A DNA stretch of 64,000 bases from Mycoplasma haemofelis str. Langford 1 (GTDB lineage: Bacteria; Bacillota_I; Bacilli_A; Mycoplasmatales; Mycoplasmoidaceae), in NCBI RefSeq assembly GCF_000200735.1, contig NC_014970.1, forward strand, positions 1-64,000, read 5' to 3'. Made by a program: the position numbers and the translations under genes. Shown piece by piece: positions 31,887-47,044 of the stretch (position 1 is its first letter; each line of letters begins with the position of its first letter). Below the pieces are notes generated by a model. The model saw only the letters and a program-made list of their open reading frames with translations, was not told the DNA's origin and did no database searches.

Positions 31887-32808
31887 CTGCAATCAATTTC
31901 TTATATTTCCTATTCATTTCTTGAGCGGCGCTATACCCCTTCCTTTTTAGTTTCATATCTATAACTGCTAATTCTATTATTTCACTTATCTTACGACCGG
32001 ATGTAACGGGTATTACATAGTAAGGAAGCGGAACTTCCAACAAGGGTCGATAGTTAATCTCTTCCCCAACATTTTCGAAGTGTAATCGATTCTCATCCTT
32101 TTGATCTTTTAAATTAACCACCATAGTAATCTTTGTCTCATCTATCATTTTCATGCCTCCATACATCTCCCTCATATTAAGAATTCCTAGACCTCTAATA
32201 TGCATAAACCCTTCGCTAAAGGGATTGGCTTTAGCAACTATGGTATTACCGATTCGAGCTATGTCTATGGCGTCATCTCCTAAGAATAGGTGATTCATTT
32301 TCAATAATTCTGCAGCAGCTTCTGATTTACCTACTCCCGCTTCTCCAGTAATTAATACCCCCTCCCCGTATACATTTAAAACCACTCCGTGAACGGTAGT
32401 TCACTTGGCAAAAGTTTTTGCTATTCAGGTTCCTATTAAAGTAAAGATTTCAAGGGTACTGTACCCCATGCAAATAAGGGAACTACGGTTGCCGTTAAAG
32501 TCCTTATTTAATTTGTTAAGTAGTTCGGCATGACGAAAATTATTACTTAGAAGGAATAGAGGGGGGTCGGTTTCTAGAATCTTTGATAATATCTCTATCT
32601 GCTTACTTTCCTCGAATAGATCTAAAAAATTACTCTCCTGCTTACCTCAACACACGACAGATCTATTTTGCTCATTTAGGAAACAACCATTAAGCTCCAT
32701 TCCCAATCGGTTAAATCCTGGAAATAGGATTTCTCGTTGTTCGTTATCGGGAGTGCGATTTAGGTATTTTCCATTGAATCGCTTGTAGATAGAGAGAACT
32801 TTTATCAT
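31849..32808 (-). CDS. hprK: HPr kinase/phosphorylase
   Basis: This bifunctional enzyme phosphorylates Ser46 of HPr. The 319-residue product has the P loop ITGEAGVGKSE, the FLGDDAIDI patch and the family signature IRGLGILNMREMYG. TGA codons at 32643, 32423 and 32399 are Trp. Together with crr at 6520 it indicates a regulated phosphotransferase system. Its 3' end is embedded in the 3' end of ftsY on the opposite strand. Confidence 0.94.
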
Positions 32809-32818
32809 TTATTGGGTC

Positions 32819-34261
32819 ATGTACAAGGCTACCGGATTCATAAACGGAAATCCTATTTCCTTAGATAAGGAGATACCCATCCATAGTCCTATAGATGGGA
32901 AGATAATTGGTTATGTTCCGGCTATGCAAGAATCTCAAATATCGGAAGCCTTCTCTTCTGCCGAATCGGCATTCGGTAAATGGAGACTTCTAGATTACAA
33001 ACTTAGAACCAAGTACCTTTTAGAATTCGCTGCTAAGTTAAGGGAACACGCCCCTATTCTCCAAAATATTTTAAATCTAGAAACAGGGAAAGATGTTGCC
33101 AATGCCCATGAGGAAATCATGAGATCGGCCGATTATATTGTGGAATCTGTACATGCTTATTCTGACATGGTGGAGCATCCTGATGAATACAGTTATGAGA
33201 ACAATGTTCTAATTCCCAAGGATATCGTAGCCACCTACATCAGAACACCCATCGGAGTCTCTCTTACCATCTCGCCCTTTAATTACCCTGTTAACTTAAT
33301 GATCACCAAAGTAGTTCCAGCTATCCTTATGGGAAATACCGTTGTACATAAGTCTGCTTTACAGGGATCTCTTTGTGGTTGGTATGTGGCTAAGATCTTT
33401 AATGATTTATCTGTAGATGGATATCTAATAACTCCAGGAGTCTTAAATTATGTGACCGGAAAAGGCTCTGATATTGGAGACTTCTTGACTAGCTCTCCTT
33501 ATATAAAAGCCCTCTCTTTTACAGGGAGTACAGAAGTTGGGAAGAGCTTAATGCCTAAGCTTCCCAATATTCCTAAACAGATGGAAATGGGAGGTCATAA
33601 TCCGGCGATAGTATTAAGAAATGCCGACTTAAAGATTACGATTCCAAGCATTCTCAAGGGAGCATTCGGTTTTTCGGGACAACGATGTACTGCTATTAAG
33701 AAGGTATTTGTCCATAAGGATATTTATTCTCCATTCATGGATAAACTTCGAGAGGAGTTGTCTATTCTTCCTCCACTTAAAGAACCCTTAATTAATAAAG
33801 GGGCAGTTTCTATTGTGGAGGAATTCTATAAGGATGCATTAGATAAAGGGGCGAAAGTGGTTGGTAATGAATTGAGTATTAATGGGAATTTTGTAAGTCC
33901 AATAGTTTTGGAAAATGTGGATTCTTCTATGAAGGCTTTTGAAGAAGAATTATTTGCTCCAATAATAGCAATCAAAGAATTTGAAAAGGATGAAGAGGTA
34001 GTTGAGCTTTGCAATAATTCTAGATATGGATTACAGGCTTCAATATTTTCTAATAGTTTAGATGAGGCCACCAGCCTAGCAATAAATATGGATTTTGGGA
34101 GAATTAATATAAATACTCTCCCCTCCAGATCCCCAGATATTCTTCCTTTCTTGGGAATAAAAGATTCGGGATTAGATGTGCAGGGAATAAAGGATTCTTT
34201 GCTCTTTTTTAGTATTCCAAAAGGGATTGTGTGAAAGAAGGATGAGGAACCTAAGAATTAG
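32819..34261 (+). CDS. gapN: Non-phosphorylating NADP-dependent glyceraldehyde-3-phosphate dehydrogenase
   Basis: This 480-residue aldehyde-dehydrogenase-family protein has TISPFNYPVNL, FTGSTEVGKSL, LEMGG-type MEMGGHNPAI (general base Glu) and GFSGQRCTAIKKVFV with the catalytic Cys; the CTAIK context and DILPFLGIKDSG fit GapN rather than general aldehyde dehydrogenases. The reaction gives 3-phosphoglycerate and NADPH directly, bypassing ATP formation, a likely main NADPH source. The TGA at 34232 is Trp. Confidence 0.88.
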
Positions 34262-34278
34262 TATCTGGTAAAATCTAA

Positions 34279-36272
<1,994 letters not shown>

Positions 36273-36273
<1 letters not shown>

Positions 36274-38804
36274 TGTCATCCTCTTCCAGACAAAAGACCA
36301 TAGAGAAGATAGTTAAGTCCTTGGAAAAGGACACTATCTTTGACAAAAGCCTTTCTTCCGAGGTTGAGCAGTCCTTTTTGGATTATGCGATGTCTGTTAT
36401 TACGGCAAGAGCTTTGCCGGACTTGAAGGATGGTCTTAAACCAGTTCATAGAAGGATCATTTATTCTGCTTATCAAGAGAAGTTACTCAACAGTGCTAAG
36501 TTTAAGAAATCTGCCGCCCTAGTCGGTACTGTGATGGGGTCTTACCACCCCCATGGTGATTCTTCTATTTACGAAGCCTTAGTTAGAATGGCTCAAGACT
36601 TTAGCTTGAGATACCCTTTGATAGAAGGGCAAGGTAACTTTGGATCCATTGATGGAGACTCTCCTGCTGCTATGCGTTACACTGAGGCACGGTTAAGTAA
36701 GTTGGGAGAATACTTCTTGGATGGGATTGATGAGGAGTGTGTGGACTTCATGGATAACTATGATCAGAGTAAGAAAGAGCCTGTCGTTCTTCCAACTGTA
36801 GTTCCCAACCTACTTATAAATGGGAGTACTGGGATTGCCGTAGGGTTAGCTACAAATATTCCTCCACATAATATAAGGGAGGTTCTTAATGCCGTTTTGG
36901 ATCTAATTAAGAACCCCAACTTTTCAGAACTTGACTTACTGCAATATATAACGGGTCCCGACTTCCCAACTGGTGGGGAGATTTTTAGATATTCAGGAGT
37001 TAGAGATTACTTCTCTACAGGTTCTGGGAAGTTTATCTTGAGATCTAAGATAGAGGTTGAGGAGCAAGTAAAGAAGAACTTACTGATTATTAAAGAGATT
37101 CCATACGGAGTTAAGAAAACCAAGATTATTGAGGGAATAGTTAAGTTGATTAAGCCGTCTAAGACTGGTAAGGTCTTAGTTCCTTTATTGGCTGATAATA
37201 TAGTTGAAATTAGAGATGAGTCTAACTTGGAGGGAATTCGGTTGGTTATAGAGTGTAGGAGTGATGTTCCTGCCTCAGTTATTATCAACAACCTTTACAA
37301 ATTTACACAGTTACAAACTTCTTACTCTGTAAACCTTACCGTTCTAGTTGATGGTAAGCCGGAGAGAATTTCCCTACTTCAACTTCTGAAGCTCTACTTG
37401 GAGCATCAGTTGGAGATGTTGCGTCGTCGCACCATCTTCCAATTGGCAGTTCTTAAGAAGCGTATTCACATATTGGAAGGTCGTTTGAAGATCTCCAGTG
37501 ATATCTTGGAGGCCATTAAATTAATTAATACTTCCGATAATCCCGAAGAGGACTTAAGGGCTAGGTATTCTCTGAGTGATGAACAACTTGATGATATTTT
37601 CAGACTTACTGTTGGTAGCTTAAAGAAGATATCCATAAGCAAACTTCAGGAGGAGTTAGTTACAAAGACAGATCTATCTATCTTTAAGGAGAGCATCCTT
37701 AATAGTGATGACAAGTTAAGAGAGGTATTCTCTGAGAAATTAATTGAGTTACGAGATAAGTTCGGAGATGACAGGAGAACTAGAGTCAATATGGAAGCCT
37801 CTGGCGCAATTGATTACTGCGAACTATTTCACTTCCAGAAAACCGTTATTTCTCTTAGCCATAGGGGTTACCTTTCCCAAAGACCCCTATCTACTTATAA
37901 GCTTCATAAGAGGGGGGGCAGCGGTAAAGAAGGGGCTTTCCACTATAAAGATGACAAGCCTAAAATGTTCTTGGTTTGTCATGGTAAGGATGATGTTCTA
38001 TTCTTCTCTGATTCAGGAAAAGTCTATAAGAAGAAGGCGTATGAGATGAATCTCCGAGAAGGGAAAAATAAGGCAACTATTACTTACAACGTTCTTCCGG
38101 GATTATCCAAGGGTGAGAAGATAGTTACTATTATTGCCCTTCCGGAAGGGAGCTATGGCGATAATAAATATCTGTTATTTGCCACAAGCAAAGGGTTGGT
38201 TAAACGTTGCTCTATGTCTCTATTTGAAAAAATTAATAAGAATGGTAAGGTTGCCATCACCCTTAGGGATGGAGACTCTCTGAAGTTTGTTATTACTTTG
38301 GAAAATGATTCACATGTGTGTTTGGCTTCCGATTCGGGAAGGATGGTTAAATTCTTGGCTTCAGAAATTAGACCATCATCCAGAATTGCTTCCGGAGTAT
38401 TCGGAATCAATGTGGGATCGGGAGAACTTATCTCCGCTTCTTCCACATATGAAGGGGATTACGTTTTGTCAATTAGTGAGTTAGGAAAAGGGAAGTTAAC
38501 CCCCGTATCCGAATACTCTCTCGTTAAGAGAGGTAAGAAGGTTGGATTAATAGCTCAGAAAACTACAGAGAAGACTGGGAAAGTTCTTGCATGTACTATT
38601 GTTAGGGAGAGCGATGAGATCTTATTGTTAACTAACCAAAACCGCCAGAATAGATTCAGAGTATCAGATATTAGCGTTCAAGGTAGAAGTACTTCTGGGG
38701 TGAATCTCTTTAAGCTTGAGAATAAGGAGAGAGTTATTTACTTTGCTAAGAATTTTGAGCAGGAAGAATCAGATGACTTGGAAGACTTTACCGAAATACA
38801 ATAG
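36273..38804 (+). CDS. gyrA: DNA gyrase subunit A
   Basis: The 843-residue breakage-reunion subunit has [34 protein letters not shown] (the quinolone-determining region) and [12 protein letters not shown] with catalytic Tyr136. The C-terminal beta-pinwheel follows from about residue 510. There are no internal TGA codons. At the family quinolone positions Ser83 and Asp87, this protein has Ser97 and Glu101. The 3' end overlaps the CPBP gene by 17 bases. Confidence 0.96.
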
Positions 38805-39798
38805 CAACGAAAGTGGAAGTATTTCAGATTCCATGCATAAGTATGGAACTTCATATATTTCCAGATATTCAATAGACAGTTGCGAATATTAATCCAGGAA
38901 CTATATAGCCTAATATAGTAAGAGCACCTTCATTACTCAAGTGTATTAGACCGAATAGAAAGCCACTAATTAGGATAGTTTTCTTAGTCATACCCCCAGA
39001 AATCATTACGTACTTACGGAATATAGCTTCTTCCATAATAGGAGCTACGAACACCGTCATTATGAATAGTTCAAATAGTTTGATACCCCCCTTCCCTATA
39101 CTGGATTCTAAACTCTCCTGATTTCTACTCTTCTCCTTAGAATTAGCGCCCATTAAAGACATAATTAAGGCATGAATGAGTGCTCAACTTATGAAAAACC
39201 ATATTGTTAAGCACGCTACATTGATCAGAAAGCCCCTTAATTTCTTTCAAGAAATCTCACTACTCTCTCTTAGGAAGTAGTCTCCATCTATGTTTTCAAA
39301 CTCCCTATGGTCATAAATAATTCTCTTTATGGAGTGTATGGTGGTGGGATCTATATGAAAGAAGAAGATTAGAATTATTACAATCTCAAATAGACTAAAT
39401 AGTTGAGCAAAAGCTTTTCAAAGTCCACCAAAAGTTTGGAACTCTACAACTAGAGACCTTTTAACTACGAATAATCAGAAGATTAGTGAATACCATATAT
39501 CAAATAGATGCGAATATTGGAAGTAGAAGTAGGCTAAAGTTGCCCCCCCTATAATTACTTTAAAAACAATTATTCAGAATAAATCGTCGTTTAATGGATT
39601 GGAGGAAAATAATCTACCTATACCTGTACTGTTCTTCCCAATAAAGCATGCGATAATGAATTCAATTATCTCCTTTGATAGACAACCGATTATTAGTAAA
39701 AAGAAATCTCTCTCCCTTATGGATGTCGGCTTTTCAAAGGCTGAGTACTTCTCTCTAGTATTTTCTATTCAAAGACGCGTTCTGTCTACCAATTGCAA
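38788..39798 (-). CDS. CPBP family intramembrane metalloprotease
   Basis: Reading TGA as Trp gives 336 residues with several hydrophobic segments and the three CPBP (Abi/CAAX) motifs in order: MEEAIFRKY (EExxxR), FGLIHLSN (FxxxH) and [14 protein letters not shown] (HxxxN). The start is probably TTG 39798, or TTG 39792; no ATG occurs in the first two thirds. The 3' end overlaps gyrA by 17 bases. The substrate is unknown; mollicute members are often annotated as lysostaphin-resistance-like or bacteriocin self-immunity proteins, but nothing here supports either role. Confidence 0.8.
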
Positions 39799-39821
39799 CT
39801 TGTATTTAAAATATTAGGATA

Positions 39822-40511
39822 TTGGTATCAAAGCTATCTTTAGAGGAGTTCTTAAATAAAAGTTTCGGGCTTACTATAAAAGATAAAAATTTATTTACTA
39901 AAGCCTTTACTCATTCCTCATATAAAGGGTGTAATCCCAATTTTAAAGGAGATTATGAGAAATTGGAGTTTTTAGGAGATAGCGTCATAGGGCTATCAAT
40001 AGCTTCAGAACTCTTTAAAAGGGATATAAGCTTGGGAGCTATTTCTACTTCAAAAGATCAGATTGTAAGTGGCTCTTCCCTAGCATATGTTGGAAGAAAG
40101 CTGGATTTTCATAATTATATAAGGGTTGGGAATTCCTGTTGTGTCATTAGTGATTCAATAATTGAGGACGTGTATGAAGCCTTTATTGGAGCTGTTTATT
40201 GCGAATTTGGATTTGAAACGGCTAGAAAGATAGTTCTATCTTCTTTATGAAATTACTTCTTAATGGGGGAGTTAGATTTTTACTTTGATTACAAGACTAA
40301 GCTTAATACATTGGTTGGCCAGAAGTATAAGGGAAAAGTTACCTACACCTTAATAGACAGCTTCCCATCCAAAGACGGATCTACTACTTTTAAAGTCTCT
40401 GCGTCTTGAAATAACGACTCTTTAAGTATCGGATTGGGAACTACATTAAAAAAAGCTGAGCAGGCTGCAGCCCAAGACGCGTTGAACACCTATTTTCCTA
40501 AATACAAGTAA
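39822..40511 (+). CDS. rnc: Ribonuclease III
   Basis: The 229-residue product contains the RNase III signature YEKLEFLGDSVIGL and the second catalytic patch IIEDVYEAFIGAVY, then a C-terminal double-stranded RNA-binding domain (LNTLVGQKYKGKVTY ... KKAEQAAAQDAL). TTG at 39822 is the start. TGA codons at 40248 and 40408 are Trp. It processes rRNA and other structured transcripts. It overlaps the MFS gene by one base. Confidence 0.94.
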
Positions 40512-41842
40512 TGTTTCAAGTCAAATCTCCATCTTTCTTGGATATCGCAACCGAAAGGCAGAAGTTCACCACTGGGTTGGTGATGTGGTTCCTGCTCTTT
40601 GTGGGATACATGTTGTTCTGTGCCAACTGACTTATCATGATCAAGTTGGAGCCCGGATGGAAGAAAGATCTTAATGCTGGAGAGAAGCAGGCCGTTCTTG
40701 AAGCTGTTAACTACTCTGTTCCTTTAGCTAGGGGTTTAGCAACTATCCCAGTAGCTTGACTAATGGTCAAGCTCAGTCATAAGTATGCGGTCATATTGGC
40801 CATGCTGTTGAACACTGCAGCCTTCCCCCTAGTTTTCTCTCCAAACTTCACTCTTTTCGTGATTGGAAGGATGGTGATGGCCTGTGGTGGGACGATGTTG
40901 ATCATCCTGATACAGCCTATCTTATCTAGGTTCTTTAGTTTGGGGGCTAAGGGTATTCTAAGTATCTTTACCCCATGAGCCTACGTACTAGGAGCTCTCT
41001 TTGTGAACCTGCTATTCCTGAGTTCTAGTATTTCAAGCTACTTAACTACAAACTGAAAGATGTGTACAGCCATAACAGGCTTACTGACATATCTACCAGC
41101 TCTTTATTATGCCTTATTTGGGGAGAATTTTGAGGCCAATACGGCCGGTCATGTTTCTACTTCCGAAAAACCTGATACTTATTTGGGGGTTCTGAAGGAG
41201 AAGGAGTGTTGATTCTGAGTCTTTTTCTACAGCTTCATGTTGGTTGTATCAGTTATGGTAAGTAGTTTTGCCCCTAAGATACTCATGAAGTTGAGTAGTG
41301 ATAAGTTGAAGAGCGCTACTTCCGGAATTGGGATAGAGTGAGACTCTCTATACAGGATTATCTTTTATGTTTTCTGTCTGCTTGGATTCTCTCTAGGGAC
41401 TTGGAATAAAGTAAAGGCTCAAAGAAAGCCTTTGGTGGTGCTTTCTTGTGGTCTTGTAACTCTCTTTTGGATCATTATTCTTGCCGCAAGTAGAGGTATA
41501 GAGAATGCTACTCTGGCTACCGTGATTATCTATACCTGTGTGGGATTAATGTCCTTCTTTGGGATGGGAATTCAAACCGTTATTCTCTACATACCTCACG
41601 AGTACAAAGGGAATGACAATCCTAAGAGAATAACTATCTTTTATTCTTATCTGTGGGGGTTGGGATACATCATCTTCGCAATTTACTACTTCTTAGTAAG
41701 TTGTATCTTTGATGCTCATCAGTACTATGGCTACTTTGCAGCTTCCTTTGCAATTCTGGCTTTCGTCCTTCTATTTGGTCTATTCTCGCTATTAATTGAA
41801 GAACCAAGACCCGAATGACCCGTACTTCCTTGGTCTAGGTAA
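40511..41842 (+). CDS. MFS transporter
   Basis: The 443-residue product has about twelve hydrophobic helices with loops typical of the major facilitator superfamily, including LVMWFLLFVGYMLFCANW early and KLSHKYAVILAM plus IGRMVMACGG in the N-terminal half. The substrate cannot be read from sequence; sugar-phosphate or nucleoside carriers are possible in mollicutes. TGA codons at 40628, 40757, 40976, 41054, 41210 and 41216 are Trp. Start and stop overlap rnc and nadD by one base each. Confidence 0.8.
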
Positions 41843-42399
41843 TGAGAATTGGCTTATACGGGGGTTCCTTTAATCCCGTTCATATAGCCCATGTCAATGT
41901 TGCCAAGCATGCCATTGAATCTCTTAATCTAGACAGATTAATATTCCTTCCCTGTTTTCAATCGGTTGATAAACCGTTATCTGAGTATGCCCCAGCCGAT
42001 CACAGGATTAATATGCTTAATCTTGTTCTGCCAGATAAGTGTGAAATATCAACTTATGAGATAGATAGGGGGGAAGCTATTGAGAGCATAGAGACCTTTA
42101 GATATTTCCGAGATCTATATAAGGATGATGAGTTGTTTTTTATCATGGGAGAAGACAGCTTGGTTGGTATCCATACGTGACAAGATTTTCAGGAATTTGA
42201 TAGTCTTTTGAATCTAGTGGTATTCCGTAGAAAGTTAGATACTTCGGGCTTTGTAAATCGATTTAATCTAAGGTTAACTTGAATGAATAATGAGTTATGG
42301 AATATGTCTGCTAAAGAGATTAGAAATGAGGGGGCGAGAAATTTTTTGGATGCTAAGGTAGAGGCATATATTAAACTACATAAGCTTTATAATCTTTAA
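41842..42399 (+). CDS. nadD: Nicotinate-nucleotide adenylyltransferase
   Basis: The 185-residue enzyme adenylates nicotinate mononucleotide in NAD synthesis. It has GLYGGSFNPVHIAH (the GGSFDPxHxGH nucleotide motif), FIMGEDSL and the C-terminal MSAKEIR in place of ISSTxIR. The HD-domain partner fused to it in some mollicutes is not seen. TGA codons at 42178 and 42280 are Trp. The ATG overlaps the MFS stop by one base. Confidence 0.92.
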
Positions 42400-42402
42400 T
42401 TA

Positions 42403-42819
42403 ATGCCTACAATTGCCCAACTTATTCGTTGTAAGAGAAAGAAGAAAACCAAGAAGTCTAAGTCACAAGCTTTACTTAAGTCTTGAAACTCCTTAGATAA
42501 GAAGGTTACTTTACATTCCTCTCCTTTTAAGAGAGGGGTATGTACTAGGGTTGGTACCATGACTCCCAAGAAGCCTAACTCCGCTCTTAGGAAGTATGCC
42601 AAAGTTAGGCTTTCCAATAACTATGAAGTTCTTGCTTATATCCCTGGGGAAGGACATAACCTACAGGAACACCATGTGGTTATGGTTAGAGGGGGTAGGG
42701 TTAAGGATTTGCCGGGTGTTAAGTATCATATAGTTAGAGGTAAATTGGATACCACGGGAGTTGATAGCAGAAGGCAAAGGAGGTCTAAGTATGGGGCTAA
42801 GAAACCTAAGAAGAACTAG
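42403..42819 (+). CDS. rpsL: 30S ribosomal protein S12
   Basis: The 138-residue protein has the invariant [12 protein letters not shown] decoding-centre segment and [15 protein letters not shown]. It starts MPTIAQLIR and reads TGA at 42484 as Trp. It heads the rpsL-rpsG-fusA str cluster, with gaps of only 2 bases. Confidence 0.96.
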
Positions 42820-42821
42820 TT

Positions 42822-43292
42822 ATGCGTAAGGATAGGAATTTAAAGAAAGTTATTCTCCCTCCGGATCCAGTTTACCAATCGCAAATTGTTTCTAAGGCCA
42901 TCAACATGATCATGTGGGATGGTAAGAAGCAATTGGCTCAGAAGATCTTTTACAGAGCTATGGATTTGGTGGCTCAGAAGTCTGGGAAGCCTCCTCTTGA
43001 GGTATTTTTGGATGCTCTTAAGAATATAGCTCCCACCATAGAGCTTAAAACAAGAAAGATTGGGGGATCTAATTATCAAGTTCCTGTTGAGGCTTCTCCG
43101 GAGAGGAAGGAGACTTTATCTTTAAGGTGACTAGTGATGTTCAGCAGAAGGAGAACCGAGAAGACTATAGTTGAGGCCTTGGCCTGTGAAATTATGGATG
43201 CTTACAACAATACTGGATTGTCCATTAAGAAAAGGAATGAGACCATTAAGACTGCCGAAAGCAACAAGGCTTTTGCTTACTTTAGATTCTAG
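42822..43292 (+). CDS. rpsG: 30S ribosomal protein S7
   Basis: This 156-residue 16S rRNA-binding protein contains [22 protein letters not shown] sequence (here [19 protein letters not shown]) and the C-terminal [18 protein letters not shown] at 43128 is Trp. It is the second gene of the str cluster. Confidence 0.95.
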
Positions 43293-43294
43293 GA

Positions 43295-45355
43295 ATGTCC
43301 AAAGACCTGAAATTCATTAGGAACTTTGGGATCATGGCCCACATTGATGCTGGGAAGACCACTACCAGCGAGAGAATACTATTTCACACAGGTAAGACTT
43401 ACAAGATAGGGGAAGTTCATGATGGTGCTGCCACCATGGACTGGATGGAACAAGAGAAGGAGAAAGGTATTACTATTACTGCTGCCGCTACATCTGTATC
43501 TTGAAAGAATCATCAACTTAATCTTATTGATACTCCAGGACACGTTGACTTCACTGTGGAGGTGGAGAGGTCTCTGAGAGTTCTAGATGGAGCTGTTGCT
43601 GTATTGGATTCTCAGATGGGTGTTGAACCTCAGACTGAGACAGTTTGGCGTCAAGCAACTAAGTACTCCGTTCCCCGAATTGTCTACTGTAATAAGATGG
43701 ACAAGATTGGTGCCGACTTCTTTAAGTCAGTTCAATCTTTGAGGGACAAGTTAAAGGTTAAGGCTGTATTAGTTCAGCTGAATATTGGTAAGGAGAGCGA
43801 GTTTACTGGAATTATCGATCTTATAGCTAAGAAGGCCTATTCTTTCGATGGAAAGCAAGAGGAGGAATATAAAGAGATACCTATTCCAGACAATCTAAAG
43901 GGTGAAGTTGACAGATTACATCAAGAGTTATTAGATGAAGTCCTAGTCTTCGATGAGAAGATTATGGAGAAGTATTTGGGTGGTGAAGAGGTTACTATCG
44001 ATGAGATAAAGCGATGTATTAGGATAGGAACTATACAAACTAAGCTATTCCCAGTATTTTGTGGTTCTTCCTTTAAGAATAAGGGAGTTAAATTCCTGCT
44101 TGATGCAATTATTGACTACCTTCCGAGCCCAGTAGATTTACCTGAAACTCCCGCTTTCGATAAAGAACAGAATCCTATTTCCATTAAGAATTCCGCAGAA
44201 GGGGAGTTTGTGGGAATGGCCTTCAAGATTGCCACCGATCCATTTGTTGGTAGATTGACTTTTATTAGGGTTTATTCTGGAATTCTAAAGAAGGGTAGCG
44301 CCATATATAACACCACCCAGGATCTTCCGGAGAAGGCTGGTAGATTGGTTCAAATGCACTCCAATCACAGAACCGAAATAGAGAGCATACAAGCGGGTGA
44401 GATCTGTGCCATTGTTGGTTTGAAGAATACTAGAACTGGGGATACTCTTACCGTGAAGGGAAATGCTGTTGTGTTGGAATCTATGAACTTTGCAGAACCA
44501 GTTATCTCCCTAGCCATAGAGCCTAAGACTAAGGTTGACCAAGAGAAGATGTCTATGGTTCTTTCTCGTTTGTCGGAGGAGGATCCTACATTTAAGATAT
44601 CAACTAACGTTGAAACCGGTCAAACCATTATTTCCGGAATGGGAGAGTTGCACTTGGAAATCCTTATAGACCGTATGAATAGGGAGTTTGGATTGCAAGT
44701 TAATATCGGACAACCTCAAGTCGCTTTTAGGGAGACTTTCACTCAGGTTTCTGATGTTGAGGGTAAGTATATTAAGCAGAGTGGTGGTAGGGGTAACTAT
44801 GGTCACGTTTGGATTAAGTTTGAACCTAATAAGGATAAGGGTTTTGAATTTGTGGACAAGATCGTTGGAGGTAAGATTCCTAAGGAGTACATTAAGTCCA
44901 TTAGACAGGGATTAATAGATGCTATGAAGTCTGGTCCCTTGGCCGGTTATCCAATCATAGATATTAAGGCCACACTATTTGATGGATCCTTCCATGAGGT
45001 GGACTCCAACGAGATGGCCTTTAGAATTGCCGCTTCCTTAGCTCTTAAGGATGCAAGTAAGAAGTGTGCTTCCATTCTTCTAGAGCCAATTATGAATGTT
45101 GAGATAACCGTTCCTCTTCAATACTTCGGAACTGTAATGGGAGATGTAACTTCTAGAAGGGGATTAATTGAAGGTACGGAGCAAGTTGAGAATGCTCAAA
45201 TTATTAAATCCAAAATCCCTCTAAAAGAGATGTTTGGATACGCAACTGTTCTGAGATCCTTTACGCAGGGTAGAGGTATTTACACCATGCAGTTCTCTCA
45301 TTATCAACCACTTCCTAAGTCTATAACTCAAGAGATGTTGGAAGGTCGAAAGTAG
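43295..45355 (+). CDS. fusA: Elongation factor G
   Basis: The 686-residue translocation GTPase has [15 protein letters not shown] (P loop), [18 protein letters not shown] and [11 protein letters not shown], followed by domains II to V. TGA at 43502 is Trp. A short GGA-type purine run precedes the ATG. It follows rpsG by 2 bases in the str cluster; tuf is not next to it here. Confidence 0.97.
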
Positions 45356-45362
45356 GGCTTTA

Positions 45363-46469
45363 ATGGCCTCTAAGGATTACTATTCCATACTCGGGATCTC
45401 TAGGAATGCAACTGAGGATGACATCAAGAAGGCTTATAGGAAGTTAGCTAAGAAATATCATCCGGATATCAATAAGGAAGCCGGAGCAGAAGCTAAATTT
45501 AAGGATATTAATGAAGCTTACGAAACGTTAGGAGATCCTCAGAAGAGAAGTAATTACGATAATTTCGGGACTTCTGGGGATGGAATGGGTGGCGCCGGAG
45601 GAGCCAATCCTTTTGATATTTGAAATAGTTTCTTCTCTGGGCAAGCTTCGGGGGGATTCTCTGAGTTTGATATATTCGGAGGATCAGATTCCCATCAATC
45701 ACAACCTCAGTATGAGAATTATCAGGATCGAATAGTTATCTCCTTTCTGGCCTCTATAAAAGGAGTTAACCATTCCTTTACCTATGAATCCGAGAAGAGG
45801 TGTGAGGTTTGTAAGGGTAATAAGGCTTTAGATGGGGATTCTAAGTACATAATTACATGTGATAACTGTCGTGGGACAGGATGGGAGATGCTGCGAAAGC
45901 AGACCATCTTTGGAGTTGTAAATACCAAGGCATCTTGTAGAAGGTGTAATGGACAAGGTAAGATGATATCTAAGCCTTGTAAGGAGTGTGGAGGAAGAGG
46001 GTACAAGAAGTTTCATAAGACTCAGAACTTCTCCATTCCTGCCGGCGTTCAAGATAAGGATGTCTTGGTGGCATGGGATAAGACTGGAATAGTAGATAAG
46101 AAGATCTCAATTCACGTATCAGTAAGACCATCCGAGATCTTCTCTAGGAAGGGAAATGATCTTTATACGAGAATCGTTATTAACCCTTTCGTGGCTATCT
46201 TTGGAGGAACAGCTTCCATTCCAACAATCAGCGGCATTAAATCTATAAAGATAGCGGCCGGAACTAATTCTGGGGAGAAGCTAAAACTTAAGGGATTGGG
46301 AGTTAAATCTTCTGCAGGGAGAGGGGATTTAATAGGAGAAGTTTGCTTTGCCCCAGTCCCTAAGCTAACTAAAGAGCAAAAAGAGGTGCTAAAATCACTT
46401 AGTGATTTAGAAGTTCCTGAGGTTACTAGGTGGGTATCTAAAGCTAAAAAGGCAGTTGTTTCCGATTAA
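45363..46469 (+). CDS. dnaJ: Chaperone protein DnaJ
   Basis: The 368-residue DnaK co-chaperone has a J domain with the YHPDIN motif, a Gly/Phe-rich stretch (residues about 70-120), and four zinc-finger CxxCxGxG repeats ([32 protein letters not shown]). TGA at 45621 is Trp. It is coupled to grpE by a one-base overlap. No CIRCE element precedes it. Confidence 0.96.
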
Positions 46470-47041
46470 TGTCAAAGGATAATAAAGAGCAAAAAGAGGA
46501 AGAGATTGTTGAGGAGGTATCGGAGTTAGATCAACTTAAAGCGAAACTTAAGGAATGGGAGGATAAGTTTTCTGAGTTAGAGAAGGAGAGTAATCAGCGG
46601 CTTTTAGAGTTTGTAGAAAAGAAGAGCAAGGAGGCTTCTGATATTATTGCGAAGAAAGAAGAGGAGATAAGTCAGAGATATAAGAAGGAACTGGAGGAAG
46701 CTAAGGATTATTTGTATGAGAAGCCTTTAGCTTCTTTGGTTGGGGTAATTTCTCAATTTGAAGCAGTCATAAAGATGACTGTGGATCCTAACATTTCTCA
46801 ATACTTGGTGGGTTTTAGGATGTTCTTGACTCAATTTAATGATCTACTAAGGGAGTTCTCCATTTCCATCATTGAACCAAAGGGTGGAGATGAATTTGAT
46901 TCCTCCTTTATGGAAGCTACCGTGGTGGAGAAGGTTTCTGATGATTCTTTGAATAATAAAGTGATTAGTGTTTTTTCTAAAGGCTATAGGTTAAAAGATA
47001 GAATAATTAGATTAGCGTCTGTTAAAGTAGGGAAGATTTAG
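46469..47041 (+). CDS. grpE: Nucleotide exchange factor GrpE
   Basis: The 190-residue product has a charged coiled-coil N-terminal half and the C-terminal beta domain ending FSKGYRLKDRIIRLASVKV, the GrpE signature. It exchanges nucleotide on DnaK. The order dnaJ-grpE differs from the common grpE-dnaK-dnaJ; dnaK is not in this window. Confidence 0.93.
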   Translation: MSKDNKEQKEEEIVEEVSELDQLKAKLKEWEDKFSELEKESNQRLLEFVEKKSKEASDIIAKKEEEISQRYKKELEEAKDYLYEKPLASLVGVISQFEAVIKMTVDPNISQYLVGFRMFLTQFNDLLREFSISIIEPKGGDEFDSSFMEATVVEKVSDDSLNNKVISVFSKGYRLKDRIIRLASVKVGKI

Positions 47042-47044
47042 ATT